Origin: Candidatus Laterigemmans baculatus
GTDB taxonomy: Bacteria > Planctomycetota > Planctomycetia > Pirellulales > Pirellulaceae
Assembly (NCBI RefSeq): GCF_010367455.1
Contig: NZ_WRPR01000077.1
Location: forward strand, 124,001 to 188,000
Direction of reading: 5' to 3'
DNA length: 64,000 bases
Position 1 is the first letter of the stretch; the number at the start of each line of letters is the position of its first letter. This document shows, piece by piece, positions 62,204 through 64,000 of the stretch. Both the position numbers and the translations under genes were made by a program. The notes under the pieces were generated by a model. The model searched no databases. It saw only the letters and a program-made list of their open reading frames with translations, and had not been told where the DNA came from.

Positions 62204-64000
62204 TCAGTCAACGAAGAGGAATTCGTTCAGATTCAGGATCACGCGGCAGGTCGCGGCCAAGCCGTGGCGGCGGGCGTAGGCGACCAGCGCGGCTTGCTCG
62301 TCGGCGGTTGCATCGCGGCCGATCGCCCGGCGGAAGGCGAGGGCGACCGCCGCTTCGATCTCGCCGCTCGAACCCTCTCCCCCGGTCGCTCGCGTGACGC
62401 TCTCGGCAAAGTGCCGGCTGACGGCCAGCGGAAGTTGATTGTTCAGCATCGCCAAAGCTTGCAGCGGCGTGTTGGCTTGGTTCCGCCGAGCGACTTGCAT
62501 CGACGGGTCGGCGCAGTCGAGCGCGGTCATCAGCGGCTGGGTCTGCGAGCGGACGAGGAAGCGGTAGACCGAACGCCGCTGCGCCCGAGGATCGTCCGGA
62601 TCGTGTAAGTGGTACTGGTAGTGGGGCGAGTGCTCGGGTTTCTCGATCACGAAGTCCCGATAGCTCGGGCCTCCCATCCGTCGATCGAGTCGGCCGGCCG
62701 CGACCAGCATCGCGTCGCGGACCGCTTCGGCTTCCAGTCGACGACGATTCATCCGCCAGTAGAACCGGTTGTCCGGATCCGCTTCGAGCGCCACCGCCGA
62801 CGGCACCACCGCGGATCGCTGGCGATAGGTCGCGCTGGTCACGATCATCCGCTGGACCCGCTTGAGCGAGCTGCCCGAATCGATGTGGCTGCCCGCCTCC
62901 CGCATCTCGCCCGCGTCGCGGATCTGGCAGGCCAGCCAATCGAGCAACTCGGGATGCGTCGGTGGCTCTCCCATCCGGCCAAAGTCGTTGGGCGTTTCCA
63001 CCAAACCTCGGCCAAAGTGGTACAGCCAGAGCCGATTGGCGATCGAACGCCAGGTGAGCGGATTGCGGCGATCGGAGAGCCACGCGGCGAGCGCTGCCCG
63101 TCGTTCGCCATCGTTCGCCGCAGGAGCCAGTTGGGGCGGGGCGAGATGGTCGCCAAGACATGACAGTACTCCCGGCGCGACCTCCTGCTGCGGGCTGGTG
63201 ACATCGCCGCGGGCGAGGAAAAAGATTGGTCGCGGCTGGCCACCCTCGGGGCCGGTTCCGCGGAACGAGCCGCTGCCGTGATGGATCCCGCCGGCATAAA
63301 CGAGAGCTGGAGCGGGAAGCCGCTCGATCTGCTCCCGCACCTCCCGCCGCTCCGCATCGCACATCGCCGCGGCGATCTGGCTGGTCAGCTGCTCGTGCTC
63401 TCGATCGAGTTCCTGCTGGCGCTCGGTCAGTACGTGGCGGCGGCGGGCGATTTGAGGATCGACATCGTAGGGCCGGTCGACGCGGTCGAGCGCCGAGAAC
63501 ATCGCTTGCAACGCGTAGTAATCGGCCTGCGGGATCGGATCGAAGCGGTGGTCGTGGCACTGCGCGCAGCCGACGGTCAGGCTCAAAAAGGTCTCCACCG
63601 TATTCTGCACCATGTCGTCCCTGTCGAGATGCCGCGCAATCTTGCCATCGATCTTCGTCTCGGGGACTTCCACGTGACCGATGAAATCCCACGGCCCGGC
63701 GGCGATGAATCCGAGAGCTTCGATGCCGTCGCGAGTGTGGGGATAGAGCAGGTCGCCTGCGATCTGCTCCTCAATAAAACGCGCGTAGGGTTTGTCCTCG
63801 TTCAGCGCGCGAATCACATAATCGCGATAGGGCCAAGCATGGTTCCGCGGTTTGTCTTTGTCGTACCCGTGAGTCTCGCCATAGTGCACCACGTCCAACC
63901 AGTGCCGCGCCCAACGCTCACCGTAATGGGGCGAGGCCAGCATCCGGTCGACCAGCCGCTCGTAGGCGAGCGGATGCGAGTCGGCGACGAATGCCTCGAT
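62204..64000 (-). CDS. DUF1549/DUF1553 protein, C-terminal part (start beyond window)
   Basis: About 599 residues are inside the window and the frame stays open at the edge (FVADSHPLAYERLVDRMLAS), which is the middle of the DUF1549 domain. HYGERWARHWLDVVHYGETH, YRDYVIRALNEDKPYARFIE and LTVGCAQCHDHRFDPIPQAD (a CxxCH site) complete DUF1549. DUF1553 follows: NPLTWRSIANRLWLYHFGRG, YRQRSAVVPSAVALEADPDN, RRLEAEAVRDAMLVAAGRLD, QPLMTALDCADPSMQVARRN and LAMLNNQL. The N-terminal cytochrome-like (PSCyt1) region expected in this family would lie outside the window. It is upstream of, and co-transcribed with, the DUF1501 gene. Confidence 0.9.
   Translation of the reverse strand: MEAFVADSHPLAYERLVDRMLASPHYGERWARHWLDVVHYGETHGYDKDKPRNHAWPYRDYVIRALNEDKPYARFIEEQIAGDLLYPHTRDGIEALGFIAAGPWDFIGHVEVPETKIDGKIARHLDRDDMVQNTVETFLSLTVGCAQCHDHRFDPIPQADYYALQAMFSALDRVDRPYDVDPQIARRRHVLTERQQELDREHEQLTSQIAAAMCDAERREVREQIERLPAPALVYAGGIHHGSGSFRGTGPEGGQPRPIFFLARGDVTSPQQEVAPGVLSCLGDHLAPPQLAPAANDGERRAALAAWLSDRRNPLTWRSIANRLWLYHFGRGLVETPNDFGRMGEPPTHPELLDWLACQIRDAGEMREAGSHIDSGSSLKRVQRMIVTSATYRQRSAVVPSAVALEADPDNRFYWRMNRRRLEAEAVRDAMLVAAGRLDRRMGGPSYRDFVIEKPEHSPHYQYHLHDPDDPRAQRRSVYRFLVRSQTQPLMTALDCADPSMQVARRNQANTPLQALAMLNNQLPLAVSRHFAESVTRATGGEGSSGEIEAAVALAFRRAIGRDATADEQAALVAYARRHGLAATCRVILNLNEFLFVD

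Overview
The window is about 64 kb of GC-rich DNA, almost certainly from a planctomycete and most likely from the Pirellulales. The evidence is the company of genes: two DUF1501 / DUF1549-DUF1553 (planctomycete cytochrome-like) modules, a BBP7-type outer-membrane protein, several surface proteins with the Arg-rich N-terminal L-E-x-R-x-L-L motif, a dockerin-bearing CAP protein, a giant RHS protein with many Ig-like repeats, and numerous short palindromic repeats between genes. No rRNA, tRNA, CRISPR array, transposase or phage gene was seen. The genus is not determined.

Layout. 1-11400 is mostly housekeeping: the start of hisD (leftward), a membrane glycosyltransferase, a di-heme cytochrome, thiC, an LplT-like MFS transporter, a leftward thrC-dapB-small zinc protein operon, and recA. 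11693-14419 holds two exported planctomycete proteins of uncertain role. 15043-33800 is the accessory core: a CAP/dockerin protein, a 5585-residue RHS surface protein, and a small ankyrin lipoprotein overlapping its stop codon. 34110-43965 has an AI-2E-family permease, then leftward PPC-like/DUF1501/DUF1553 genes and a leftward metG-hydrolase pair. 44337-50618 has a thioredoxin-trypsin fusion, a large hybrid histidine kinase and a BBP7 outer-membrane protein. 50755-56109 is an 11-repeat DUF11 surface protein. 56230-64000 (leftward) has an ornithine-cyclodeaminase-family enzyme, a Kef-type antiporter with a C-terminal EIIA-like domain, a sialidase-fold protein and a second DUF1501/DUF1553 pair running off the window.

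Main finding. The giant RHS protein ends in a tip domain, after the RHS core, with a GHSLG serine-hydrolase motif resembling class-3 lipases. It is followed, with a TGATG stop/start overlap, by an ankyrin-repeat lipoprotein. The tip and the lipoprotein gene are visibly poorer in G+C than the rest of the gene. This is the organisation of a polymorphic toxin (probable phospholipase/lipase) with its periplasm- or membrane-anchored immunity protein, mounted on a very long Ig-like stalk. The stalk also holds a von Willebrand A domain that appears split by a roughly 500-residue insertion.

Second theme: repeats. A 73-bp palindrome (five 73-bp copies, one 88-bp variant, one half copy inside a signal-peptide region), a pair of MITE-like elements with asymmetric conserved ends, and several composite palindromes sit between genes. 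All five convergent gene junctions in the window contain such a palindrome. Short in-frame tandem duplications (12-18 bp) occur in many unrelated genes. Positions, lengths and motif residues were read by eye; no database search or structure prediction was run.
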